From Phytophthora hibernalis (taxonomy: Eukaryota; Oomycota; Peronosporomycetes; Peronosporales; Peronosporaceae): a stretch of 64,000 nt of DNA. Position 1 is the stretch's first letter, and every line of letters begins with the position of its first letter. This document shows, in pieces, positions 46,708-58,073 of this stretch. Location of the stretch: assembly GCA_012656075.1 (NCBI GenBank), contig JAAKBF010000247.1, positions 372,001 through 436,000 of the forward strand, written 5' to 3'. A model generated the notes under the pieces. That model had not been told where the DNA came from. It saw nothing but the letters and a program-made list of their open reading frames with translations, and did no database searches. The position numbers and the translations under genes were made by a program.

Positions 46708-48607
46708 ATGGTGGAGGTTGAGGAGACGTTTGTCCTGACGAGTGTACGTTCTGTGTGCCGCGTATGGCCCCATGTGGAAGCTCTGCCCCATGTGGTACAG
46801 CTCATTCACGCGTACACGGAGAATATCTCGTTGGTTGCATTGCCAACGGCGCTCAAGCGAGGAGAAACACATTTATTCTATCAGGTGCTCCGTGCTGTGG
46901 AGAAGAGTTCTAGTCTTTTATACCATGAAAAACTGCGCCAGTACCGACTGGCGATGCATTTGGTCCCAACCAAGATGACAAGGCAAGACGACGCCTTGAA
47001 GGCAATGAAAGAGCTGTACGCTCGATATCCTGGCGCTGTGGATTCAGGCACTATATATGCTGTGTGTGAGATGGCGGAGATGTCGGTGTTGAAGTGGCTG
47101 TACGCTTGTGAGCCGTACTTGCTGTTCAAAAGTTCAACTGGAGCGAGGAAACGTTGTTCGCTTCCGCCTCTAAGAAGGGTCGAGAGGATGTGGTTCGCTG
47201 GCTGGTGAAGCTCTTTCCCGATCACGTCCGAAGTCTAGAGCATGCTGCTGAGGGAGGACACTTCAAGATGATCAAGTGGTTGATGAAGCATGCGCAGTGG
47301 AATGAACAATCGCTTCGTTGTGCGTTTATAAATGCTGTTGCTGAATGCCACCTCGAGACTGCTAAGTTCTTGCACAAGACAGACCCTTCGATGCGAAAAC
47401 ATACATATGGAAACGTATTGGTGCCAGTGGCTTCAAAAGGAAATCTCGCGATGCTGAAATGGCTCCAAGAGATTGACTGTACGTTTGACTATCCGCTTGT
47501 TCACGCAGCAGCGTCTGGCGGTCATCTGGGAATATTACAGTGGCTGCAGACTACCTCCTGCACATTTCGCTCTGAATATCCGTTTGGTTGCATGAACGCG
47601 ATGGACTCCGCTGCGGAAAATGGACATCTGGAGATCGTAAAGTTTCTTCATGCAAGAGGTAAAGAAGGATGCACGACAGAAGCAATGGATCGAGCTGCAG
47701 CGAATGGACATCTTGAGGTGGTGCAATGGCTACATGAACATCGCACTGAGGGTTGTACGACCGACACTATGAATTCGGCCGCACGAAATGGGCACGTGGC
47801 CATCGTGGAGTGGCTGGGTACTAATCGCAGTGAAGGCACCCGTCGAGAAATGGACGAAGCAGTGGCATCCAACCATGTGGAGGTGGCGAAGTGGCTCTAC
47901 GAACACCAAGGGCAAGACTATCCGGACCAAATCGTGGACAAAATGGCTGGGGCTGGCAATCTCGAAATGATAAAATGGTTGCATCAGAACGAGAAGGGAA
48001 AATGGTCCAAGAAGGCCATGAATGAAGCTGCAAGCAACGGCCACCTCCATGTTGTCGAGTTTCTCTATGAAAACCGTTGCGAAGGATGTACTAAGCAAGC
48101 CATGAACAACGCCGCTGGAAACAACCACCTGGAGGTTGTTAAGTGGCTGCACTTGAATCGACAGGAAGGCTGCTCCGTGTTGGCAATCAACAATGCATCG
48201 ACAGCGGGACATCTCGAAATGGTGAAATGGTTGCACGCGCATCGACGGGAGGGCTGCTCAGCCGCTGCGATGACTGGAGCGGCTCGAAATGGTCATGTAC
48301 GGGTGATGGAATTCTTGGCCGCCCACTTCTCGGTGAAATGGCTGGACACCGCAATGAAAATGCCATTGAGAAGGGGCACATGGCGGCCGTCAAGTGGCTG
48401 CACTCACACTTGCAGCCGTTGTCCCGAAACGACGCTGCAACTGCAGCCCGCAGCGACAACATTGCTGTACTCGAGTTCATCCGCGCCAATACCGAGGGGT
48501 GCATCACTCCGACCGTCTACTACACAGGCAGCGGCAACAACCATCCCGAGGTGGTGAAATGGTACGAAGACCACTACGGCAACCCACGCAAGCGCAAACA
48601 CGCGTAA
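46708..48607 (+). CDS. Ankyrin-repeat protein of the oomycete WLH type
   Basis: About 630 residues. An N-terminal helical region (VCRVWPHVEALPHVVQLI) is followed by some fourteen ankyrin-like repeats of the type AAANGHLEVVQWLHEHRTEG with a CTTDTMNSAARN-like linker. This repeat class, with the recurring WLH core, is widespread in oomycete genomes; the function is unknown, probably protein binding. The frame changes by one base at the A runs 47128-47131 and 48357-48360. After correction the repeats run on to the basic end NPRKRKHA. Confidence 0.78.
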
Positions 48608-48721
48608 GTAAGGCAAGTTGAAGTGCGTAATTTTCCAATTTTAATACGTACTTAAGTCACCTCGCACGGTATTTTTGGTCCAGCCCGTACGCCACGTAGC
48701 AAATCGTAAATTCCCTTGAGT

Positions 48722-50031
48722 ATGAAGTTCTTGCGCATGAGCTTGGGGCTGCTGCTGTGCGTGGTCACGCTCCTTGTGGCGCTGCAGCCGTCTCCTGCAA
48801 GCGGCAAGCGTCTGGACCACGCGTCGTTCGACAAGCCGTTCGACGACATCGACGGCGAGGGCCTGCGTCAGATCGGAGACAAGTTCGACTACGGCGGAGA
48901 CACGGCCGTCAACCGCCACTTCGCGCGCCTCACGCCCGACCGCCAGAGCAAGCGCGGCCACATCTGGGGCAAACAGACGCTGGCGGCCAAGGAGTTTGCT
49001 GCGGTGCTCACGTTCCGCATCAGCGGCCAAGCCAAGGCCTGGTTCGGAGACGGCCTGGCGCTGTGGCTCACCACCAGCAAGTACGTGCAGGGCGGCAACC
49101 ACGGCTTCATCGGGGAGTTCAAGGGCATCGGCGTCCTGTTCGACACGTTCGTCAACCAGGAGCACAGCGGCGGCCACAAAGACGTGACGTTCTTCGAGAA
49201 TGACGGGTCCAAGACGCTGGACGAGCTCAACGACATGGGAAAGGTCGGCTGCATGGCGCCAGGTATCCGCTACCACGAGAAGAACGCGGCCTTCAGTCCA
49301 TCGCTCAACATGTCCAGGGCCAAGATTACGTACACGCAGGCGGACCAGCAGGTCACGATCCTCATCGACGCCGACGCCTCGGGCAACTGGGTCAAGTGCT
49401 ACAGCCAGCGGCTGAACATTGGCGACGACTGGATGACCGACGCGTACGTCGGCATTTCGGCCTCTACTGGTGGACTGGCTGACAACCACGATGTCATTTC
49501 GTTCAACATCTACGAGTACGTTGGGTGAGTGTGGCTTTGTGGATGGAAGCTAACTATTTATTTTTTAGTGATGTGATCGACTCGCTCGCGGAGAAGGAGG
49601 ATGAAAAGAAGCGCAACGCCGTGGATAAGGACTTGGAAGCTACTCTGAGCAAGGGCAGCAACGACGATAAGATGAAGCTGGTGAAGCGGAAGTACGCGCA
49701 GCTGCTCGAAGACTTTGAGTACCAGTTTACTGCCCTGAAGGAGTCCACGGAGAACACAATCCAGAAGTTGAAGGAGCAGGGTGCCGAGGACGAGAAGCGT
49801 ATTGACGAACTTGAGGCCTGGGCGAACGGAAAGGTAGTGGAGCGGGTGCACAGCACCGTGAATGCCATCCGCGACCAGGTGGACACGCAGCTTGAGGAGA
49901 CCGTGAAGGAGACGGCGGCCAAGTCCAGTAGCTGGAAGACCCCGTTCTTCGTCATTGTGTTCATCATCGCCGGCATTGTGGGTGCTGGATACAAGAAGTA
50001 CCAGGACCTTCGCAAGACGCACTTCCTGTAA
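48722..50031 (+). CDS. L-type lectin cargo receptor, ERGIC-53/VIP36-like
   Basis: Two exons (48722-49524, 49569-50031) give about 421 residues. A signal peptide (MKFLRMSLGLLLCVVTLLVA) leads into an L-type lectin domain with WGKQTLAAKEFAAVLTFRIS, FGDGLALWLT, GFIGEFKGIGVLFDTFVN and YVGISASTGGLADNHDVIS, containing the Asp/Asn residues that bind calcium and mannose. A coiled-coil stalk follows, then one membrane helix (TPFFVIVFIIAGIVGAGY) and a short cytosolic tail KKYQDLRKTHFL. The family moves glycoproteins from ER to Golgi. The tail has lysines near the membrane but no KKxx at the very end, so retrieval is unclear. Base composition is GC-rich, typical of a highly expressed gene here. Confidence 0.9.
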
Positions 50032-50363
50032 GGCAATTACGTCTGTCACAAGATTTATCATTGCTCACTTGCTCCGGTGTTAGACGCCGTCTGTCTGTCA
50101 CAATAGTCGGCAACGTGCAGACTCAACTACATGTAGGAGATAGAATCGCCTGGGGGCCAAATGGTAGCTCGCTTCATGTTTTCTGGACTTGCCCGTACCG
50201 ACTTCCCATTTGAAAGTTATTGTGAAGTTTCCACAAGACATGTCTGAACAAACCTCGACGCGGAAGTGAATGCTATGGTACATCTATTGTATCGTCGTTA
50301 CGATTTGATCAAACACTTGCATTGAATTTTGTACTGCGCGGGGCAGAGGCAGCTTGAAGCTAA

Positions 50364-51428
50364 TTAAGACGCCAATTCTTCATGCACGTGCTCGCACACT
50401 CGGCAAACACACGACGGATCATAGGGCACTTTCCACGGCGAGGGTAGGAAGGAACCATAGCGACAGCGCAATGCGAACCATGGCATGAACGCTGAATGAC
50501 TCGGGTTAATGTTGTCGCGATGCGCGAGGTAAAGCAGCACGACAGGCTCCAACACGGGCGGCTTCACTTCAGCAATCTGATTACCGGACACCACAAACCA
50601 AATGGCATCTACGAGGAGATCCTTCGAGAACTGGTTAGCTCGAGCCTTGAGAAGCAACAAATCTGCAAAGTACAACGCCAGCTGACGCTGTTCAAATGGG
50701 AGGGTATTTCCATGTTCCTGGTTGCCTTCATCGTGAAGAGCGTAGAGCTTCTTTTGCAGCACGTCAAGAATTGTTGGAGCCATGACACTGAAGTTCAGGA
50801 GCTGCAAAATCTTAAGCTCAAACCCGAGTATTTCCTTCCACGTCCACTGTGAGCAAAATCGAAAACATAATCAGCTTTCTCGTCTACATGTACATCCCAG
50901 AAGATACACTCTTCCACGTACGTTGCTGGTGTGTCTCCGACGCTGCAGAATCTCCTTGATGCTCTTATCATAAATGGTCGTCGGCGTCTCTACGAACTTG
51001 ACAGCAATCCACAAGCACCTGCAATTGCAACAACCACATATCCCAGTCAGTACGACCGGTGCAAACTTCAACCACGAAACTCCTTACGAGATGCTCAGCG
51101 CCTCGAGTCTAGATGCCTCAATGCTCTGCAGCTTCAAATATCTGTCCAGCAGTCCCACACAAACGTGTAGCGTCTCTCGTGACAGCCCCAGCGCCGACGT
51201 GATGGTCAGAATGGCCGCCACCATTTCGTCGCGATGCGCAGCCGTGGCGAACTCCTCATTGCCCGGTGCTTGATTCTGGTTCTCTGTAATTCCCACGCGG
51301 TCCACAGACGTCGGGGATTCCGTTTTGACGCGCTTCAGCTGGTCGTCATCGTCGCGGAGCTGTTGGTTCGGAGGTGGACTACGAACAGGTATCTGATCCG
51401 ACCGAGGTCGCTTGCGGTTTGTGCACAT
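50364..51428 (-). CDS. Cyclin
   Basis: A minus-strand gene with at least three exons. The N-terminus is polar (KRPRSDQIPVRSPPPNQQ). The first cyclin fold has HRDEMVAAILTITSALGLSR, ETLHVCVGLLDRYLKLQSIE, then an exon with IAVKFVETPTTIYDKSIKEI and, by a GTACGT intron, WKEILGFELKILQLLNFSV. The second fold continues to the end near ELAS. The Lys in AVKF and the Glu downstream match the CDK-contact pair of cyclins. It fits the mitotic (A/B) group in general shape, but the subtype is not certain. The start at 51428 is the first ATG before the polar region. An intron holds one TACATGTA (50885-50892). Confidence 0.75.
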
Positions 51429-51783
51429 TCCACAGTAACCTTGACTTTGAAACTCTATCAGGTTCCAACAAGCATGCACGTGCAGAGCAGCAATGGAAGA
51501 TATCTATAATAAGGACGGAGCCGCTGCGCGATGGCCGTGCAAGAAGGAACTGCGTCAACATCCAGGAGCTCATTGACGATTTTTGGCGCCGGTAGATACA
51601 GCCGTTACGATTTTCCGCGCGGTTTCAAGTTTGAACAACAAATTTATCGACGAATCAGCGTCGAGGTGGCTAAGATTCCGCCAATCGGAGAGCGTCTCAT
51701 GATTGATGTGGAAAACACCATTCACACACGTCGCATGAATTTGGTTGGCAGGACGCCGGTACAGTGCAAGTCAATCGAGCGTC

Positions 51784-52493
51784 ATGACCGCCCAGCCGTC
51801 TAAGAAGCAGCGCGGCAAGCTGAAAGCCGCCGAGACCAAGAAGGCGACGTCCCAGGTGCACGTCAAGTTCGACGACAACGGAGACAAACTTGTGCCCAAG
51901 AAGCGCGCGCGAGTGTTCAAGAAGAAGGATGTTGAGGAGGTGAAGGAGGGCGGTGGCAAGTCGGACCGCTCGCCGGAGATGATCCAGCAGGCCAAGTACT
52001 ACTTGGAGCAATGGCAGAAGCGCGATGAGCCCAAGGCAGATGACGAGCTGCCCTGGAAATTCAAGGTTCGTTAAACGGCTCATTATCCGTTGTGGAGAAA
52101 ATAGCAGAGCTGTATCTAACTCTTTATTGTGCTTATTTATTTTTGGTAATGCAGAAAATTAAGCAGCAGTGGGTCCTCACGTGGATGTACGAAGCTGATG
52201 TTGTTCCCAAGGTTATGTTTAGCGTCGTGCTGGAGTACCTCAACGGCATCCAAGGCGCTGCACGGACGGTGAGTGCTGTTGTGGTTGAAAGGGATTCGAC
52301 TTTGCTGACCAGTGGCTGTTCTGTTTGTCTGTTGCAGCGTGTGATGGACTCGGCACAAGATGTCATTGACATTGGTGTTCCCGCGAAAGAAGAGGAAGAA
52401 GCTGCGGCGGAGGAGAAGGAGAAGATGCTCAGTATTAAACTCGCTCGGCGGCGTTACAAGAGAGCGCTGCAAGTTGCGGAGCTGCTGGCGTAA
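51784..52493 (+). CDS. C7orf50-like (WKF domain) nucleolar protein
   Basis: Three exons (51784-52065, 52155-52268, 52338-52493) give 183 residues. The N-terminus is Lys-rich. The conserved part has AKYYLEQWQKRDEPKAD, DELPWKFK joined by splicing to KIKQQWVLTWMYEAD, then VVLEYLNGIQGAART. This is the WKF/DUF2373 domain of human C7orf50, a protein linked to ribosome biogenesis. An acidic, Lys-rich tail follows. All exon phases agree and the frame is intact. It is divergent from the cyclin across about 350 bp. Confidence 0.82.
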
Positions 52494-52600
52494 ACTTTTT
52501 CCAAGTAGAAACAAAAAGTATATTCTTGCTTGTCTAGGTCCGATGTTGCTGCTTTGATTTTGGCTGAAAATCCTCGCATGGTTGTTACCAATGCAAAGCA

Positions 52601-53992
52601 TTAATCTGCGTGGTCTCCGATGTGATCCGCAACCATATCGCGGAATCGATCAAGAGAGCAAAGGCCGTTTGGGGCCTCGCCTATTGCTAGGATTTCGCCG
52701 TTCAGACGAGCACGAACAAATAATTTTCCGTTCTCGTCTTCTAGCAGCTCGAGTGCAAGAGCCGAGGAGTACTCAGGCCACCAGTCGATGTTGTTGGTGA
52801 TCTCGGCGTCCATTGTTCGCAGAACGGCTAAGAGCGATACATCATGCCCGCTGTAGATCACGAGTTTCTTGCTTTCGCTGTGTTCCCAGAGCGCCTTTTG
52901 CATCTGCAAGTCAGAAAACGAGTCACCTCTTCGTCAGATCACGAGCAGTGTTGCATCCGTCACATGAAAAGACGTTAGTATTACCTCACGAAGCACGTTG
53001 TGCATCAAGCGTCCGGCCACGAGTTTCAAAATCGTCCGATGCGAGTAGAACTGCAACACTCCGTCAGTATGTGCAACCCAAATATGTCCGTAGTCGTCCT
53101 TACCTGGTGGAAACGAAAGCCGAGGTGTCTTTCGGTGGTTTCACCATGAACCTCAGTGCCAGGGATGTACGGGGCCTGGTGAGCACGACGGCAAACGTAG
53201 TAGTCGGCCAGACTCATCCAGGTAAATGGAACCAGGCCCGAGTTAAAAGCCGGAAACAGCTTCATCAGGTCTAGCTTGACCGGGGCCATTTCGTGCTCGC
53301 GCGCCGCAAATTCAGCGTTGTCTTTTTCCAAGGCCGCCTTCATCTCCATGATCTCAGGGAAAACTCCGTACGCTGAATACACCAATTCCCGCAATAATAC
53401 CACAATCAAACTTTCAGTCACTGTGTTCCCAAGGACAAGCACGAGGAATCGTGATCAACGACCAATTCCAGCACTCACTGTTGATGATATCTTTTTCGGC
53501 GGGAGCACACTGACTGGAGGGGTCAATTGGGGCTGGTCACGCAGTAACCCATCCAACAGTGCCTGGGCACTAAGTTGGGTGCGTGTGTACGCATTGCCGA
53601 ATATCTGCACCTGTTCGGGCGTCACCTCATCCAGCCGCAATCCTTCTGTCTTACAAAACTCTCGCTGTACATTCCGTGAGTTCTGGGATTCCTGCTCTCG
53701 TCATTAAACTTCATCTCACAAGTTGGTCACCACGTTTCGTCATCTGCTCGATGCCTCGCGTCGTCAAGTACCCGAACGGTCGCTGCTGGAACGAGCTCTG
53801 CGCTCCGCCCAAGTGAACGCTGAACTTGGAACGGAGTTGTGCGAGTTGCGTGGCCTCGGGCAGCTGGTGGCCCCACAGGAGCGCCTCCTCCTCCTCTGAG
53901 CGAGCATTGTGGCTCCCTTTGAAGACGTTGAGCAATGGAGTGCGGTCACCGTGGCGGTGAACCACCTGCAGCTGGCGAAGACGCAGTGTCAT
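52601..53992 (-). CDS. Histidine acid phosphatase, ACP6/lysophosphatidic acid phosphatase-like
   Basis: Four to five exons on the minus strand. The catalytic motif QVVHRHGDRTPL near residue 12 holds the nucleophilic His. FGYLTTRGIEQMTKRGDQLV follows, then RTQLSAQALLDGLL, a middle exon with FTWMSLADYYVCRRAH, and the second active-site motif YSGHDVSLLAVL with the proton-donor Asp. This arrangement fits branch-2 histidine acid phosphatases, most like lysophosphatidic acid phosphatase type 6. No signal peptide precedes the RHG motif at this start, so an intracellular or mitochondrial place is possible. The substrate is inferred. Confidence 0.78.
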
Positions 53993-54249
53993 CACGCTTA
54001 GAAGTATAAGATGTGTACACCACTCCAGTTATTGTTTAAAAACTGACGAAAGATTAATCTATTTCATAAGGATATGTATTTATGCAGACAAATTTGTAAC
54101 AACATACGGCATTTGTAGTACTCAATGAAACAGACCATCTATTGATAGAGGTTGTTGAGAGCTCGCTCAAAACGGCAAGCCAGGATTAGCTTGTGTAAAC
54201 CGAGCTCGGTGCATGTCTGCAGGGCACTCGCTACCCTCATCCGCTCAAT

Positions 54250-56821
54250 ATGGCGGCCACCACGCTGACCATGAAGGATGCACAGCGATGCTTCGACAAG
54301 GTACACCAACTCACATGTCAAAATGGATTCATGTTGAAGTTGTCTGTAGACGAATGTAGCCATCTATTCCCCACTAACCAGCAATTGTGTTGCAAACTCA
54401 TCAGGAGCGTCGTTCATTCCTGCGCGACTTGGAGACACTGCGGCAGCAGCTGGTGAAGAAAGACCAAGGAGCTGCTCGTGCTTCGGCTGCAGCGAGTGCA
54501 CACACGATTCAGCTCAAGCGAGAGATCGCGACGATGCAGACTGCAATGGCGGCAGTTGAAGCTGAACGTACCAAATTCCAACATCAATTCACGCACACCA
54601 GCTCCCTGCTGGAAACGGCACTGGACCAACGACAGGAGGACCAAGTCAAGCTTAGCCGTCTAAACGAGAAATTGCGGACGTGCGAGAAAAACACGCCGAG
54701 ACCGTTGCGCTGGTAAAAAATGAGGGGCTGCAAATGTCCGCGCTACGCAAGAGGAGCGTCAGGCATTGCGAGCGAGGGTGGAACAGTTAAGGGAAGCTGG
54801 AAAGTGAGCGAAAGGAGTGGCAGAATGTGCATCGACCAGTGGCTGACGAACTGCAAAAGTTTAAGACTCGGCTGCAGCTCGTCGATAAGGAACTACAAGA
54901 TGCACGTTACCGTGAACGGTCTAGCTTCCAGTTGAAGGAGAAAATGGGAGGCGAGGTGACTGTGTACAAGCGGAAGGTGGCAGATTTGTCGACAGCTCTA
55001 CAGGAGGCGCTACAGACGAAGAGTGAGCAAAAGACTGAGCATTCGCTGATGATAAAGCACATGAAAGAAAAGTGGCGGGAGGTCCTGTGTAACCATCAGC
55101 ACTCAAAGGAGCAATTGTTCATGCTGCAGGAAGACTACAATGGTTTGTTCCGCTCACGGACATGTATTGATCAGCAGAATGAACAGATCTACCAAGCCAT
55201 GAAGCAAATGAAACAACGACATGAACAGATAATGAAGGCCAAAGAAGAGGAATGCTGGGAAATCGAGAAAAAGCACAAGAAGATTAGCTCCACGTGTTCA
55301 CTATGTTCAAAGACTCCGGAGCAGAAAAAGCAAGAAGAGGGGATCAAGATGGATGCTGTTCGTGAGCAAACCCGGCTAGAAGTTACGAAGAACATGGAGC
55401 TCGAGCGCTGGGATCGCTTCCAAGAAGTGAACACGAAGTACTTGGATACGTGTCGACAACTGCAGACTGCTGTCGAGGAATCCGAGGTGCTTCGAAGCAA
55501 ACACAAGACTCTGACGAAGCAACACGACGAGCTTCAAGAAGCAGAACAGAGGTTATCATGTATGCTAAAGGATGCCCAAGCCAAGGTACGCAAAATGAGC
55601 TCAAAGCAAGATGAGGAGACACAGCAAATGGAAGGGACTAAGAAAACGATCCAAGACCTGGTAGAAAACTTGACGAGCCTGACGACTGTGGTAAGTTAGA
55701 TAGTTGTCCTAAAGTGTGGTCTTGTAGATTGGTGGGGAAGAATACGGAGTCGTTCTGGATCTAAGTGTTATGTGTGTGAACAGACCGCAGACCAGAGCAA
55801 AAGCTTCAAGAACTCGAAGCTATTCGACTAGAAGAGGTCAGTAGAACCACGGCATTTTAATATGTGTGTAGGAGAGTCTGAGTCTTCTTCCGTGTGCAGA
55901 ATGAAACTTTGACGGTACAAATTCGAAGCCTCGAAGCAGACAAAATCTCAATAGCCCAAGACCACGAGCAGCTTACGAGGCGGTACGAGGAGTTTGTCGC
56001 GCAGTACGAGTTGCTCAAGCAGGAAAAATCAAAGCACTGGAATGAGATCGTTGAGGCGCAGTTGAGTGCAAACCTGCTGATCGAGGTACGAGTAAGGCTA
56101 CGTATCGTGGAAGAATGCGACTCACTCCGTTCATTTCTAGGAACAGGCTCACACGATAGATGATCTGCTACAGGCGAAGGCTGATGGCACCTATGTCTCC
56201 CCGTCCAAGTCGAAATTGTCACTGAATCGCGTTGAATCATCGACTCGCACATCCGAGTCATTCACAGGCTTGGCAGGAAATGTGGTCACGCCTGCCGATC
56301 ACGTTACTGGTAGCCTGGTTGCTGTCTTGCGTCAAGAATGCGAGGTGCTACAAGAAGAAGTAGCTCGGTTGAAATCTAGGCCTCGAGAAGACCGAATACC
56401 TTTGCACGGTGATGTCGAGAAGCGAGAGGGCGAACTCCTACATGAAATCAAAACATTGCAGCTAGAGCGGCAGAAGCTGACAAAACGCCTTGAGGAGCAA
56501 GCTCTTACAATCCACGAGCTGACACTTCAAGAGGAAGAAGACGATGAAGACGATGAACAGAGCTACGTGTGTAGCAATGGGCAAGATGATTTTGATCTGG
56601 GTCTGTCGTCCTGTGCAGATAGCTGTGCGTCGCCACCAGGTCGACCAGAAAATGATCGACGGACACCTGCTCAAGCATATCGATATTCATCCCGCCAACC
56701 AAGCGAGGGATTCTGGTTACCTCCTTCAAAATCTTCTGATCACGATAGAATTTCATCAGGGGGCCGTAGTCCTTTCGAAGAAAGCGCTTACGGTTTGCCT
56801 GCTGCGCGAGCCTCAAATTGA
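54250..56821 (+). CDS. Long coiled-coil protein
   Basis: Exon 1 (54250-54300) splices to an exon starting at 54405. Later exons begin near 55,786, 55,901 and 56,144. Nearly all the protein is heptad-type coiled coil rich in Glu, Lys and Gln (ERRSFLRDLETLRQQLVKKD, KRKVADLSTALQEALQ, ECEVLQEEVARLKSR), with a CSLCSKTPEQ pair of Cys in the middle. The tail is acidic, then Ser/Pro-rich (RQPSEGFWLPPSKSSDHD). The frame changes at the A run 54687-54691 and at further places before 54,830. It looks like a centrosomal, ciliary or cytoskeletal scaffold, but I recognise no named family. Confidence 0.6.
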
Positions 56822-58073
56822 ACAGTTAAAACAGTGTTGTTCTTTCATCTTGGTGAGTCACCCAACAGCATTTTACCAAACTCTTGGTCGACTCATAGGA
56901 CCGGACAAACCAATCAGTACGCAATGCGAACATGACCAATCTCGCTTTCAGCTTGGATTCGGGCTTTTGCCAGCACCTTTCAACTGATCCGCCGTGTGTT
57001 TATGGTGTTCAAAGTGCAAGATATCATGGAGCAGAGCCATCCATGTTTAACCGCACCGAAACGCAGCCAGGATACTCTGGATGGCCGCCGTGCGTCGTAT
57101 TGTATAATGCATTTTGCACATGTATTCTTGCCGCCAAGACTTGAAAATGTTTCATGGCAAACGCTGAGGAAATCAACAGCTCCAAAAGAAAGCCAGGCCG
57201 TGCCGTAGGTACCTCCTTGCCACCAGGTCGAGGCGGCCAAAGACACCTTTACCGACGTGTACCTCGACTCGAGGCTCGAGCCAAAAGCCAAAATGTTTCA
57301 CGACACCGAGTCTAGACACGCGCTCTCGACATCTTTACATAGGCATCTTCGGCTGTGCTCGAGGAAAAGGCAAGAAAAGGAGCTCAGAAATGCTGATCCT
57401 GCGTGTTTTTGGCATTTAAAACGTGAGTTGCGTCGCGGCAACGAAGCATTCAAGTTGCAAGTTGCATCGATCGCTATTGCTGCCGTTGTGGGTTTTGACC
57501 ATCTCGAGATCGCCCCGCGTTGTGGGGGCGAGGACTTCGATTCGAAGTCCTCGAAGTTCGATGGGGGTACTGACTGTCGGCGACGGACGTCTTCACGCTC
57601 GAGTCGCGAACATCAGCCACATGTAGTAAAATGCAATGGCTTGGCTAGCCGTGGCGGTACATGTACCACCACCGCACACCGAGCTTTGGTGGTGCCCGCA
57701 AGGTGACATAGTATTGCTGTATTTTTCGTGGGGTTTCGTCATTATGTGCCTGACGCCATGAGCGCCACGATCTACCTAAATGGACAGCGCTATTATAGTT
57801 GTCGGCCCGAGGTGACGACCGTGTGAATCGCACGTAGAGGACCATTTCCCAGAGCGAGGAGCTCTGGTTTGCGTGGAGGATAGTCGTAGTGCGCGTTTCT
57901 AGTTGTCGGAATTACATACAGAACTGTGCAAGCCATCTCCCTCCTTGCTCACCATCGCGGCAAACACCGCTGGGGTGGCGGCAATGAAGTGTCAAGTAAG
58001 ACAGTGATCGGGTCGGTAGCGTCCACTCTCCATTTTGATTTTTGCAGTCCACTCCGAAGGTGTCTCGACCGCT
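56822..58073. other. Intergenic stretch without a supported gene
   Basis: About 1.25 kb. It contains a perfect 12-bp inverted repeat with a one-base loop at 57529-57553 (arm CGAGGACTTCGA), one TACATGTA at 57658-57665, and an initiator-like TCTCCATTTTGATTTTT near 58,027 just upstream of the NADPH oxidase start. Open frames of up to 149 codons lack domains. Confidence 0.55.

Noticed and set aside
48757..49203. Arg/Gln-rich plus-strand frames inside the lectin gene
   Set aside because: Alternative frames of a GC-rich gene; composition is typical of frame shadows and there is no domain.
48641..49489. 282-codon minus-strand frame opposite the lectin gene
   Set aside because: Antisense shadow caused by strong codon bias in the lectin gene.
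56544..56987. 147-codon plus-strand frame overlapping the end of the coiled-coil gene
   Set aside because: Competes with the acidic/Ser-rich tail that continues from the coiled coil; no domain or splice support, though a change of frame near the end cannot be fully excluded.
57257..57706. 149-codon plus-strand frame in the spacer before the NADPH oxidase
   Set aside because: No domain, low-complexity end, and overlap with a hairpin; not enough evidence for a gene.
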